Source of the DNA: Larix kaempferi
Lineage: Eukaryota; Streptophyta; Pinopsida; Pinales; Pinaceae
Reading direction: 5' to 3'
DNA length: 64,000 bases
Assembly (NCBI GenBank): GCA_027924585.1
Contig: BSBM01001138.1
Location: forward strand, 8,294,001 to 8,358,000
Positions within the stretch are counted from its first letter, which is position 1. Every line of letters starts with the position of its first letter. Under the pieces are notes generated by a model. It made no database searches. It worked only from the letters and a program-made list of their open reading frames with translations, and was not told the origin of the DNA. The translations under genes and the position numbers were made by a program. Shown here in pieces: positions 1 to 10,265 of the stretch.

Positions 1-2340
1 AACCTATAATGCAGTCATTGATATATCTTCCCATCTTTGCTTAGGTATGTGTAAAGGTTGAAGTAACCATGGAAGCTTGACTATCGCTCCTTTTTTATTT
101 GACACACTCGACATTCTCTTACAAATGTTTGAAAAAATTTCTTCATTCCTTCCCAAAGAAAAAATTTTGATCCTTTGATATGTTTTAAGGAACCTTGAAT
201 ATCCTGCCATCAAAAAGTTTTGATATGTCCTTGATATTTGTTCTTTCAACTTTTATTGAGGGCATAGAAATATTCTACCCTTGTACCAAAGAATATCTCT
301 CTCCCAATCCCATTGTTCCATATATCTTTTCTCTTCTTTTAGACATTGCATTTTCCATCTATCTAGTATTATTATCTTCTTTCCATTCATGGAGAGATTC
401 TTCCAACCACACGGGAATGTAAGATGTCACAAACTATACGTTGTAGGATTCTTCTATTATGGAAAGGGCATCCACTGCCACATTTTCCTTCCCTTTTTAG
501 TAGATTACAAAATCAAAACATTGCATTTTCGCTACCCATTTTTGTTGCTCTTCTGATGACACTCTTTGTTCCAAAAAATACTTTAGGCTGCCATAATTTG
601 TCTGGACTTTAAAATGCCTCCCAATGAGATATTGTCACAATTTTTTTACTGGATGAAAAATTGTTGCCACTTATTTTTCATATGTATATTTAAACATGTA
701 TTTTCCCTTTAATTGTTTGCTTTCAACAGCTAATGGCCTCTCTTCTTGCATCAATACTGCTCCCATTCCTTGTCCATATGCATCAAATTTGACTATGAGT
801 GTTTTACTAAAATTGGGTGTTGTTAATACTAGTGTAGAAGACATAACATCTTTTAGGAGTGAGAATGGTAACGTATCCTCTTCATTCCATGCAAATAATT
901 TTTATTTAAGAGAGATGTGAGTGGGCTTGCAATGAAAGCATAATTCTTAACAAATTTCCTATAATATCCTGTAAGACCCAAAAATCCTCTAAGACTCTTA
1001 ATTTTCTTAGGAATGGTCCATTTTGTGATGGCTTTAATCTTTTTAGGATCCACCTTGACCCCTTCTCTTGAAATAATATGACCCAAATACTCTACTTCTT
1101 GTTTCTCAAATGCACATTTGGACCTTTTTACATAGAATTGATTGCTCTCATGAATTTGCAGGACTTGATCCACATGTTTAATGTGTTCTTCCATGATTTG
1201 CTATTAATAACTATATTATAAAAAATAAAAATAAAAACAACACCGACTTTCTAAGATGAGTTCAAAAAATTGTGTTCATAAGGCTTTGAAAAGCAGACGG
1301 ACCATTAGTTAATCCGAAAGGCATGACTAAGAACTCATAGTGCCCTTCACATGTTCTAAAAGTTGTTTTTGGAATGTCTTCTTCTCTTGATATGATTTTT
1401 TGGTATCTTGATTTAATATCTAACTTTGTGAAATAAGCCACTCCATGAAGCTCGTATAATAGATTACAAATATTTGGAACGGAGAACTTATCCTTGATGA
1501 TGATTTTGTTTAGATCTCTATAATCGGAAGACATTATCTATGCATTATATTTTCTTCTCACCATCACTACTGGTGTTGAAAAGGAACTCCAGATAATACC
1601 TGCATCTATCATGTCTTGTACAATTTTCTCATTCTCCCATTTTTGTTGACGTGGATGTTTATAAGGCCTTTTATTAGGGGGAGTTCTTCCAAATATGAGT
1701 TCAAATTGATGTTCGTGATATCTAGATGGAGATAGTCCTTTGAAATACCTTGCAAGACTCTATGATTCTTTTCCAAGATACCTTTTAAGTCATATGGAAT
1801 ATTTCCATCTTCATGCTTCACTTCCATGGTATAATTTCTAGCGACAACTCTAGTACGACCTTTTTTTAGGAGCTTTTCCAATCTACGAGAGTTGTTGATC
1901 TGAGATGGTGGATATTTTAACCCTTTGAGTTCATATTGAATTCCTTACAATTCAAATCTAATGAAAAAATCATCATAGTTTGTAGAAACCGTACCCAAGG
2001 TTCTCAACCATTGAACCTCTAGAACAACACCTACTCCTCCAATGGGAATGACATGCATGGGGCTTGACATATTATAGTTTCCCATAGAAATTTTAATGTT
2101 ATGGAATTTCCCTACGCATTCAATACTTTCCCCATTAGCAACCAATACTTGGAAACTTGTCATTGGATAAACAAAACAATTGAGGCTTTTTCCTAACCTT
2201 TTTTGTCAATGAAAATATGTGTACTACCTGAATTGATTAGCACCATGACCCTTTTCTTCTTAATGTATCCCACAATCTTGAGAATTTAATGTGCTAATGC
2301 ATGAACTGATATTTTACACATGTTTAGATCTATATCGTGC
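1..2340 (-). pseudogene. pol: gypsy pol remnant (protease, RT, RNase H, integrase N-terminus)
   Basis: The polyprotein would process gag and copy and integrate the element. Going down the coordinates, a protease stretch near 2230-2260 reads LINSGSTHIFI, with the catalytic Asp of DSG replaced by Asn. RT pieces at 1262-1534 include [12 protein letters not shown]. At about 1207-1250 the expected FFDDI catalytic box reads FYNIV, so both catalytic aspartates are gone. The RT thumb and connection lie at 853-1194 (EYLGHIISREGVKVDPKKI). RNase H follows at about 400-850 (DAYGQGMGAVLMQE, KYFLEQRVSS), then a degraded integrase zinc-finger region at 1-250. Frames change several times. The D to N change fits CpG decay of GAT preceded by C. 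Confidence 0.85.
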
Positions 2341-3604
2341 AAATTTTCTACATATTTTCCCTACTATTGTTGGTTTACAGGTTCTCCCTTGTTCATTTGT
2401 GTGAATGCCTCTATTTCCTCCTCATCATTATTCTCTAAAGTGAACAATTTTGATCCTTGATATCTATGCCCTTTTGACCATTTTCTATTACAACCAAAAC
2501 ATTGTCATTTGTCTCTTCTTTCATCCATTTCCTTATGTGATATTCGAGTAGGTTGACTCTAGGGTTTCCCTATGAGGCAAAATGCTATCTTTACATCTTG
2601 CATATGTTCCATTGGTAAACTTGTGCGTATATGTATTCCTAGCTTGAACATGGCGAGCATATTGCATAGCTTTCATAAAATTTTCAAGATGTTTTAAGCA
2701 AATCTCATGTTTAATGACTTATTTCAATCCACCCATGTAGGCTTCTAATATATGTTGGTACTTATGTTGTCTTCCCCTTGTGGACAATACATGAATATTT
2801 GAATTATAATCTTCAACATCACCCAAGTGCTTGATTCTTGTCAATTGAATAAAGTAATCTTGTTCCCAAAATTTGCCCTATTGAGCTTCTAGGTCTCTTG
2901 TAAATAGACCCCAAATATAATGATAAGAAAGAGGATTCATTTTAACTCTAAAAATTCAATGTACCTAAGGAAATCCTTTGCTTATCATCCATAATATTAT
3001 GGAATTCAAAGTATTGCTATATTTGGTTCACCCATGTAAACATAATTGTTCCATCAAACTTTACTAATTCAAGCTTAGTAATGAAGTAGATCATTGGTCC
3101 CAAGTCGAACCCTTGATTATGTGGATTATGGAGTGATGATTGGTCAAGTGTCGAGGACTCAAACCCCTTGTTCTCCAATTGTTTTTCATTTTTCTCAATA
3201 TATAACTTGGACAAGTATCTCTTGTTCTCCTTAACCTCTTCCTGAGGAGATGAATTAGGAGTAAGTAGGTTGCTTATATCCTTCACAAGACCCCCCTCAT
3301 GTTTTCAAGGTTATTTTTTAGGTCAACTTGGATATCCCCTTTGAATATTTGGAATTCATCTTGTGTATCCCCTTTAAATGGTTGGAATTCATACTTATTT
3401 ACCATATTCATAATGTCCACCTTTCTTAGCATTTTATTTTCAATGTTTGCTACTATTTCGGTAAGCTTGGACACCTCAAAGTTCACATCATCATGCTCTT
3501 ATTGTGTCATGGATGAGCCTTCAAGAGGTTTAGTAGGTGTATAAAGTTTTGCCCCACTTTTGGCCATTTGAGCCCACTAATATTTACTAGAGTTATTCCC
3601 CATA
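2340..3604 (-). pseudogene. gag: gypsy gag remnant of element C
   Basis: The likely start is the MGNNSS codon run at 3604. The N-terminal half contains a coiled-coil-like segment (3283-3486, SKLTEIVANIENKMLRKVDI). The capsid core signature VKFDGTIMFTWVNQI lies at 3017-3060. A nucleocapsid zinc knuckle of the form CFGC..W..GH lies near 2480-2515. Several in-frame stops break it. Gag would form the cytoplasmic virus-like particle. Order and motifs agree with the downstream pol remnant. Confidence 0.75.
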
Positions 3605-4205
3605 TGTTTTATCTGTTAACCTTTTGAATCACCCTAAGCAATCCTTTAAATCAAAAGTTATGCAAGTTTCAAGTTAACGGATGTTTCAAAATGTTGGTTT
3701 GTAGGTTCTCTTGATAGTAGACCTTTCTCCGAAATTATCTCTAAAATTTCAGCTCCCCTGAATTTGAAATTTCAGCATGTAGTAACCTAGTATGTCTTCT
3801 CTACAATGCCATAGGTTTTATTAAATTCTAATGTGCCCATAGAAAGCTTTGGTAACTTTCCCAAACTTGTTGTTTTTTTCCCTTTCAAGAGAGAGAACTT
3901 GTATGGCCTGCAACATGCCAATTTTTTTAGTTTTTATTTTGGAATTTATACCACAAACATTGTTGTCCATCTTCTTTTTTTATGCAATAAGTGGCACTCA
4001 ATTTGGATCTTTCAACATTCATATATAATAGTTTTACCAAGAACCCCTATTTGTGACTAGTAAAAACCCCTAGCTTCCACAAACTATAACTCCATAATTA
4101 TAGTGAACCGTGACCTGATTTCACAAGTACATCGCTAGGTCTCATGAGGCTCCTCCAAATTTTACAATTTGAAACATCTACAAAAAAATGTTATATAAAA
4201 AATAA
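3605..4205 (-). other. untranslated leader of element C
   Basis: About 600 bp lie between the primer-binding-like site and the gag start. I see no coding motif here. It is AT-rich and has the position and length expected of a gypsy 5' leader. Confidence 0.5.
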
Positions 4206-4218
4206 CTTCGGTACCAAA

Positions 4219-4497
4219 TGTTATGCGCCAAATTCCCAAAATAACATCAAATTAGAAGGAGAGAGTAACCCAACGCCTTGAGAATAAAATTTTAAAAAAA
4301 AATGAATAAGAAGCCTCTTCAAGGGGGGAACCAACTCCTTTACAATGTATCAAATGCACAAGATGAGATGAGATGATTATACAAATGAATCTTCTTTATA
4401 ATAAATAAGAGATTAACCGATAATAATGTAACCTACTACTAAGTTGACCTAACCATAACTACTATACTACTAATGAATAATGCTTAGGATTTTAACA
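4219..4497 (-). repeat. 5' LTR of element C with adjacent primer-binding-like site
   Basis: On the minus strand it begins TGTTAAAATCC and ends GCGCATAACA, giving TG...CA termini over 279 bp. The following bases (4218 downward) read TTTGGTACCGAAG, a degenerate form of the TGGTATCAGAGC primer-binding site of initiator tRNA-Met. The partner LTR is outside the window, so the outer boundary rests on the TG and the transition to gag-like sequence of another element. Confidence 0.6.
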
Positions 4498-4502
4498 AGT
4501 TG

Positions 4503-5466
4503 TAGGTAGTTTCCTAAGGAGGTCTTATATGGGTAGTGAATGTTGGTCTTCTAGTTTGGGAAATGATCACCATCTTGACTTCTTTAGCTCTTTCACAAGC
4601 TTCCAACCATGTGGCTAGGTGTTGCATCACGACTTTTGTGCTCTAATTGCCACCTTGAGACCACTAATGAAACATTATTTAAAAAGGGAATCAGTTAGGC
4701 CCTTTTTGTGGATTTCCAATTGTTCAAAGGATGTAATAGAGTTAATAATTGTGTTGCATAATTTTATCAGTTGTCCTATGTAGCAAGTGTCACATTCAAA
4801 AGGAGCATAAATGGCCTTCACAAGCTAGGTCTAAGTAATCTAACATCCATAATATTTTTTATACCATTTCCAACATTATGAATACATATATAAGACCCCC
4901 ACAGCTTTGAGGTTTGGTAAATCACTAATAAATCCATCGATAGAGAAATAATGTCCCATTTGGGTAACCCAACCTGATAGATCATAAGCATCAAACTTGT
5001 TCATGTCCACTTTTAGAAAGCGGTGCCATAAATTATGAGCCTGAAAAGGTGTGCGATGACCATGGTTACCTTGACAAAATGTATTAGGGTGTGACTCTTC
5101 ACCTACTAGAGATTCCCCCATGGGGGAATCCATGTGGAGTGTTGATCCCTTGTCCTTTCTAGAGGCCACTAGCAAGCCTAACAAATTTTGGATTTGATCC
5201 CTATGGTCAACAAGTTATTGGGATATTTATTGGGCAGCCGGTGAGGAGATTTTAACACTATTTTTTAACCATTTCTTGAAGCTCACTAAGTGAGTTGGAA
5301 AGCATATGGTACTTAGTGTGTAGGTCCTTATTGGTTTTCATGTTGTGAATATGGGCCATGGGACCACTTAAGAGCCTATTTAAGTGTTAACCCTGCCTTA
5401 TCTCAATACAATTAGGGGTTGGAGGAGAGTCTTTTGATAGGTAAAACCAACAACTATAATGCACAT

Positions 5467-5503
<37 letters not shown>

Positions 5504-5776
5504 ACTAAAGAGTTTTATTCCCTCGATCAACATAATGCAAGGAATATTTTGAGATAAGTCTCCCACAATGGTGATGGAAAGACCCATAGTCTTTTTCACA
5601 CTAGTGGTAGCATTATTCCTAGTTCGGTATTATTGCACCGATAGAATTCCCAAATACTTTTTGCACTTAAAGATGTAGGAATTTCACTAGCAGGCTAGAG
5701 AGGTTGGGGTTTTCAAGGTCCTAAGCACAAACGAATGTCAAGTGCTATAACTCTTTGATATATTGGAGGGTTTCAG
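4503..5776 (-). pseudogene. gag: gag fragment and leader of an older gypsy element A
   Basis: A second minus-strand gag, distinct from that of C. At 4876-5050 it reads KVDMNKFDAYDLSGWVTQM, the conserved start of the plant gypsy capsid domain. Further down (4500-4870), after frameshifts, traces such as GLTDSLFK and CFISGLK are capsid C-terminal motifs. It is cut off at 4503 by element C and at 5776 by element B; its leader probably resumes at 14486. Upstream of the gag start lies a (CA)n tract. Heavily decayed. Confidence 0.65.
5469..5499. repeat. (AC)n microsatellite
   Basis: About fifteen uninterrupted AC units within the leader of element A. It is a simple repeat and probably length-polymorphic. 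Confidence 0.95.
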
Positions 5777-6837
5777 TGTAATATCCCTTTATGAATGATC
5801 ACTCTAGGCGGATGACTTATTGGCCTATTTAATTCCCATAGGCTATAGTCGGTCAAAAAGGGAATTAATTAATTATTTAATGTCATTCATGAAAGAAAGA
5901 AACATTAAAAAGTGACGTTTATTAATGAAATAAAAAGGGGTATTATAAGGTGACTTTGGAGAAATATTATTTTATATTAAAAAGTCATTTAATTATTAGA
6001 GTGGAAAATCAAAAGGGTATAAAAGTGAAAATGGATCTCATTCTCATTATTGAAAATCATTTTTATGAAATCGATTTGGAGAACTCTAGCAGCTTTTTGG
6101 GTTGAGGGTTGAAACCCTTGATGCACATTGGTTTCAGTGGTGAAACAAATCCACCCTAGCCGATATGTTGGAAAGATCATTCAGATCTTTCACAAGCACT
6201 CATTGTTGAAGGTGAAATATTGATTGTTTGCCGAATTGTGTGGATTTACAGAATTTTTGAAAGCTTTTTGGCAGGCGCATTGGTTTGTGGAGAGTGCAAG
6301 GAAAAAGGGTCCTCATTGTTCTTGTTCTTACTCTCATATACTGTTGTAGAACAACCGATTTGATTCATTTCCATAGAGACTCGTTGCTAAATAAGGAGAC
6401 CCGCTATTTGGGAAAGTCGTGGGCATTCAAACTAAGTCATGTGGTTGTTTGGAGGGCGCAACTTACTATTATCATCTGGCCATCTACCATTATTATTACC
6501 TTTGCTAAGAAGGGGGACGTTAAAGGTGGAATACCCTCACAGTTGATTTCTATCTTGGACGGTGCCAAAATTAAGCAATGCATGACACCAAAAGAGGTTG
6601 TTTCATTACCAAGAGGGAGCTACAAATGAATTTTTTTCTATAGGTCATATTACTGAAGCATTCCCAATTAATTTTGATATAAATTAATATGGTTACAATT
6701 GTTGGAAAATTGTTGTCACTTTCATGTATTATTGGGGTTTTCTTTTTGGCATTAAAGGCAAATAAATATGTTGGTGTGCACATCCCTTTGTTAAATGTTA
6801 TGATGAATGATATTTGAAACATAACCTTCCAAACAAT

Positions 6838-6845
6838 TATCAAAA
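6838..6845. repeat. target-site duplication of the PLE, left copy
   Basis: TATCAAAA, repeated at 8819-8826. In the uninterrupted 3' LTR of B the same place (around 14440) reads TATCAAAA once, followed by CCAAAC, which confirms the duplication. Confidence 0.85.
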
Positions 6846-6978
6846 TGCTCTCCACGGTTTCCGGATTCACTGTGTTGGGGAAGGACTTATCGACGTTTCG
6901 GACTTGCAATACGCAGTCCATCTTCAGGATAGGTGAACAGTTTGATTTCCAATAGTTTTGCCCATTATGATTAATATT
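6846..6978 (-). repeat. left inverted terminal repeat of the PLE, with hammerhead-like core
   Basis: Starts TGCTCTCCACGG and ends GATTAATATT; its reverse complement is found at 8654-8784. On the minus strand (6928 down to 6892) it contains CTGAAGATG, then a stem formed by GGAC...GTCC (6900-6919), then CGAAACGTC. This order resembles the CUGAUGA / helix II / GAAA core of hammerhead ribozymes reported in PLE terminal repeats. Catalytic competence is not shown: CTGAAGATG departs from CTGATGA. Confidence 0.75.
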
Positions 6979-8095
6979 AACGATCCCTATTGATGAAGCG
7001 GTTACCGTAATTAAAAACTTGATTGATTCCCAAACAACCAAATTAGTGGATCTATGCCTACGAACAACATTCTTCAATTTCCAAGGACGCTTGTATGAAC
7101 AAACGTGTGGAGTCGCAATGGGATCCCCCCTGTCCCCAATAGTGGCAAAACTCTATATGGAACATTTTGAGAAACTAGCCATTAGGTCCTCACCTCTCAA
7201 ACCTTATTTATGGGTTAGGTTCGTAGACGATACAAATGTAAAATGGGAACATGGTATGGAGAACTTGAACAAATTTGTGGAACATTTGAACAATCCATCA
7301 AAACACATTCAATTCGCAATGGAACTAGAAGAAAATGGCCCCATTCCTTTCTTAGATGTCTGCATTTCCAAACATGATAATGGTACCCTAGCCCACCAAG
7401 TCTTCTGAAAAGAAACCAATTCTGAGTTATACCTCCATGTCGAGTCTCATCATCACCCATCCCAGAAAATGGGTGTGATCAATACCTTAGCTACTAGGGC
7501 CTTAAGAATATCATATGATGAACATATTGAACAAGAAAGACGACATATAATAGAGAGTTTTAAAAACAAAGGATACAAAGAATGGCAAGTAAAGAACGCT
7601 TTCCGCAAGGCTAAGATGAAACCAAAAAAGAAAAATAAGAATGATATAGAGAATAAAGTGTTGATTCCGTATGTGAAAGGAACCTCATAAAAGATTGCTA
7701 GAATTCTTAGAAAGAATAAGATTGGTGCAATATTCCAACCTCCCCACACCATTAGAAGCCTTCTAAAATCTGTGAAAGACCCTATTGACCCAATGTTACA
7801 AAAAGGTGTTTACAACACCCCCTGCTCATGCGGGATTAAGTACAATGGGGAGACAGGAATATCCTTCCAAGTGAGGTTGAAAGAGCACAAAGTGGCAATC
7901 ATCCACAATCGTGAAAAATCCTCATCCCTTGCAGAACATTCTATCAAAACCAAACGCCACATATGCATTGAGGATTCTAGGATCCTAGCTAAGGAAGATC
8001 ACTTAAGAATAAGGCATGTTAGAGAGGCCATGGAGATAGTTAAAGAGAAAGATTGCCTTAATAGTGATGATGGATTTAAGCTTAGCAAATCCTAG
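6971..8095 (+). pseudogene. Penelope-type reverse transcriptase (C-terminal part) with GIY-YIG endonuclease
   Basis: One frame stays open from 6971 to the stop at 8093-8095, apart from TGA at 7406-7408 and TAA at 7688-7690. It opens inside the RT fingers (TIPIDEAV). It shows the box CGVAMGSPLSPIVAKLYME and the catalytic box RFVDDT (about 7219-7236). A lysine-rich linker (7600-7660) follows. The GIY-YIG nuclease is at about 7800-7900 (GVYNTPCSCG, KYNGETG, then RLKEHK). The RT N-terminus is missing through 5' truncation. In PLEs the RT copies the RNA and the nuclease cuts the target. With only two stops and no frameshift it is much better preserved than its host LTR element, so it is probably a fairly recent insertion. 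Confidence 0.9.
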
Positions 8096-8653
8096 CTTCC
8101 CCTCCTTAGACAAGACTCCTTACATCCATTATCTCCTTAACCTTTACCCATTATCTTTTTAACTTGTACCTTTTCTCCTTGACCTTTGCCTTCCTTGCCC
8201 CTATTGTCCTAGCATAAAACTTAAAATAAAAATTGATAATTTAATAATATTATTAGGGTAACAATAATATTTAATTTTAATTAACAATTTAAAAAAAAAG
8301 TGAATTTTATTTGAATTAATAATAATAATACTAGTTAAAAAATTTTAATTTAATTTTAATAATTTCAATAAGTTTATAAACATTGTAATAATATTTTAAA
8401 TTAATTTAAATAATAAATTTAATTTTAATAATTTTGATTATTAAACCATTTTAATATTCATTTAATTATTGCAAAAAATTCAGTTTAAGTATCAATAATA
8501 TAATTAAAATCAATTTAATATTATAATACTAACATTATGATAACAATTGATAATTGATCAATTATCCAAATAATCAATTAATAATAATCTTACTTAATTA
8601 TAAATATTCCTTTCAAACTAAATCGACTTGCACAATTACAACTAAACAACATT
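8096..8653 (+). other. AT-rich 3' untranslated part of the PLE
   Basis: From 8220 to 8640 it is extremely AT-rich, with repeated ATTAAT and TTTAAT words and no ORF. It lies between the PLE stop codon and the right terminal repeat, so it is taken as the 3' UTR. Confidence 0.6.
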
Positions 8654-8818
8654 AATATTAATCATAATGGGCAAAACTCTTGGAAATCAAACTCTTCACT
8701 TATCCTGAAGATGGACTGCGTATCGCAGGTCCGAGAGGTCAATAAATCCTTCCCCAACACGGTGAATAGAAACCATGGAGAGCAAACCATCACATTGTGA
8801 AAGCTTGAGAGAACAAAG
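8654..8818 (+). repeat. right inverted terminal repeat of the PLE, with hammerhead-like core
   Basis: Reverse complement of 6846-6978, plus 34 bp at its outer end that the left copy lacks. On the plus strand CTGAAGATG (8705-8713) is followed by a predicted stem GGAC-TGCG (8713-8720) pairing with CGCA-(g)-GTCC (8724-8732), then GAGAGGTC where the left copy has GAAACGTC. Confidence 0.75.
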
Positions 8819-8866
8819 TATCAAAATCAAACAAAAAATTTAGCCAAGTCCAATAGGGGATCTTAC

Positions 8867-8884
8867 TGTGGTATCAAAGCAGGT
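8867..8884 (+). other. primer-binding site of element B
   Basis: TGTGGTATCAAAGCAGG directly after the 5' LTR resembles the TGGTATCAGAGC site complementary to initiator tRNA-Met used by plant gypsy and copia elements. Confidence 0.7.
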
Positions 8885-9039
8885 GATTATGCTAGCCTGT
8901 GAGTTGCATTTTTTTTTTATGAATCTAAAGGATAGTAGATATATCACACACAGGAGAAAAAGATAGAGAGGGTCTAAAAACATATTTCTATCAAAAATCA
9001 GAGGAAAAGGATCACCCAGAATCAGAAGAAGAGGAAGAC

Positions 9040-10265
9040 ATGGGGGATAGGAATGAGCCACTTGAGGGAAGTACTATGAACATCTTGAATGATTTAGAAA
9101 AGCGGCAGAAGCAATTGGTCCAACTTATGACTCGGCTTATCACAAGTACTCAAGCAAACCAAAACGATGTTGGTAACAATGGCTCGAGAGGAACTAATGG
9201 ACATATTGTGAATCAGGAAGAAGGGAGCAACACTAACGTGCCCACACAGAACAACACTCGTAAAATCGACATAGTGACTCCTAGACCTCTCTGACCTTAA
9301 TTCTTAGATCGGAAGCAAGCTGGAAATCAGGGACATTTAGGACAATGTGACATTTTTAATGATTATTTGAGGGAATCTCAGGCTCTTGGTGAGGAGTTTC
9401 AGGAAGCTCTGTCATTATAGGATTTATATACCATCAAGTACAGGAATAGACCAAGGGACTACAACATGGGCCAACATAATCTAGAGCTTTAGTGAAAGGT
9501 TGGGAAATTGTTTATCCTTTCCTTTGATGGCTCTAACAAATGCACTACCAAAGCTTGGGTTCAAAAGTTGGACACATATTTCCAACTCAACCCCATTACA
9601 GAGACAAAAGCGATCAAATATGTTGCACTACATTTGGATGAAAAGGATTATGAGTCGTGGTACCATGGGCTAGTCACATTAGGGCATTCTAACATTACCT
9701 CGTACCTGGACTTGACATAGAGGTTGATTGATAGATTTGATAAGAAGGACCTAGAGTTGCATTTTAGAGAGTTGGCACAACTCAAGCAAACAAGTGCAAT
9801 AGATGCTTACATTTCAAGTTTTAGAGAATCCCAGTCATGTTGACAGATGTGTCGGAGCATAGGATGATTATGCTTTTCATTGAGGGACTATCCAAACTCC
9901 TGCATGGTTGGGTCAAGTCCTTCAAACCACTCCCTCTAAAGGATTCTATCATTAGAGCACGAGACATGGAAGACGTAGTATCAATGAATAAGTTTCAATA
10001 CAAACATTTCATACCTCATAAAAGTAATGACAATAAGCCTTTCTAGAAGGAGTGGTCCGGTAAAAAAAGGTTGGATGATGAGACTCAAAAATAATTGAGA
10101 AGAAAGAATCTATGTTTCGGCTGCAAGGAGCCTTGGGAATTGGGTCACAGGTGCATGGGTAAAGGTAAGGTGCATTAAATAGAGGTTCCCTCAGACAGTG
10201 ATGAGGAAGAGGAGGCAAGACAAGTTCAGGATGTTGAGCATAGCATTGCGGACGTTGAGTAACCA
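9040..10265 (+). pseudogene. gag: gag of chromovirus B
   Basis: Begins MGDRNEPLEG. The capsid core lies at 9508-9720 (FILSFDGSNKCTTKAWVQKLDTYFQ in two parts), continuing after a TAG at 9718 into 9837-10046. A zinc knuckle of the form CFGCKEPWELGHRC is at about 10110-10155. An acidic stretch before protease (DEEEEA) is typical. At least five in-frame stops make it non-functional. It would have formed the particle shell. Confidence 0.8.

Larger units (their letters stand above)
1..4497 (-). mobile_element. Ty3/gypsy element C, 3' part outside the window
   Basis: Read on the minus strand this is a gypsy element in the usual order: LTR (4219-4497), primer-binding-like site, leader, gag, protease, reverse transcriptase, RNase H and the start of integrase, running off the left edge. 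All coding parts carry stops and frameshifts, so it is a dead copy. It interrupts an older minus-strand gag (element A, 4503-5776). The five bases after its outer LTR edge are AGTTG (4498-4502); the matching target duplication would lie beyond position 1. Confidence 0.85.
6846..8818 (+). mobile_element. Penelope-like retroelement, 5'-truncated, with terminal inverted repeats
   Basis: A 1,973-bp insertion in the 5' LTR of B. It encodes the C-terminal half of a Penelope-type RT joined to a GIY-YIG endonuclease, and carries the same roughly 130-bp sequence in inverted orientation at both ends (6846-6978 and 8654-8784). The 3' copy has 34 further bases. An 8-bp duplication flanks it. PLEs characteristically show 5' truncation joined to an inverted partial terminal repeat. 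The RT plus GIY-YIG architecture separates it from LINE and LTR elements. In plants the known counterpart is the Dryad group of conifers, thought to derive from arthropods; membership in that group is inferred. Confidence 0.9.
5777..8866 (+). repeat. 5' LTR of element B (split by the PLE at 6846-8818)
   Basis: Segment 5777-6845 matches 13341 to about 14450 of the 3' LTR. The last 48 bp resume at 8819 (TATCAAAATCAAACAAAAAATT) and end GGATCTTAC next to a primer-binding site. The LTR is about 1.1 kb without the insertion. ORF-like runs inside it occur in both LTRs and reflect LTR duplication, not genes. Confidence 0.85.

Noticed and set aside
5989-6629. ORFs of 63 and 114 codons in the 5' LTR of B, with counterparts in the 3' LTR (13554-14074)
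   Set aside because: Their recurrence is explained by LTR duplication; length is not maintained (114 against 74 codons) and no motif is seen.
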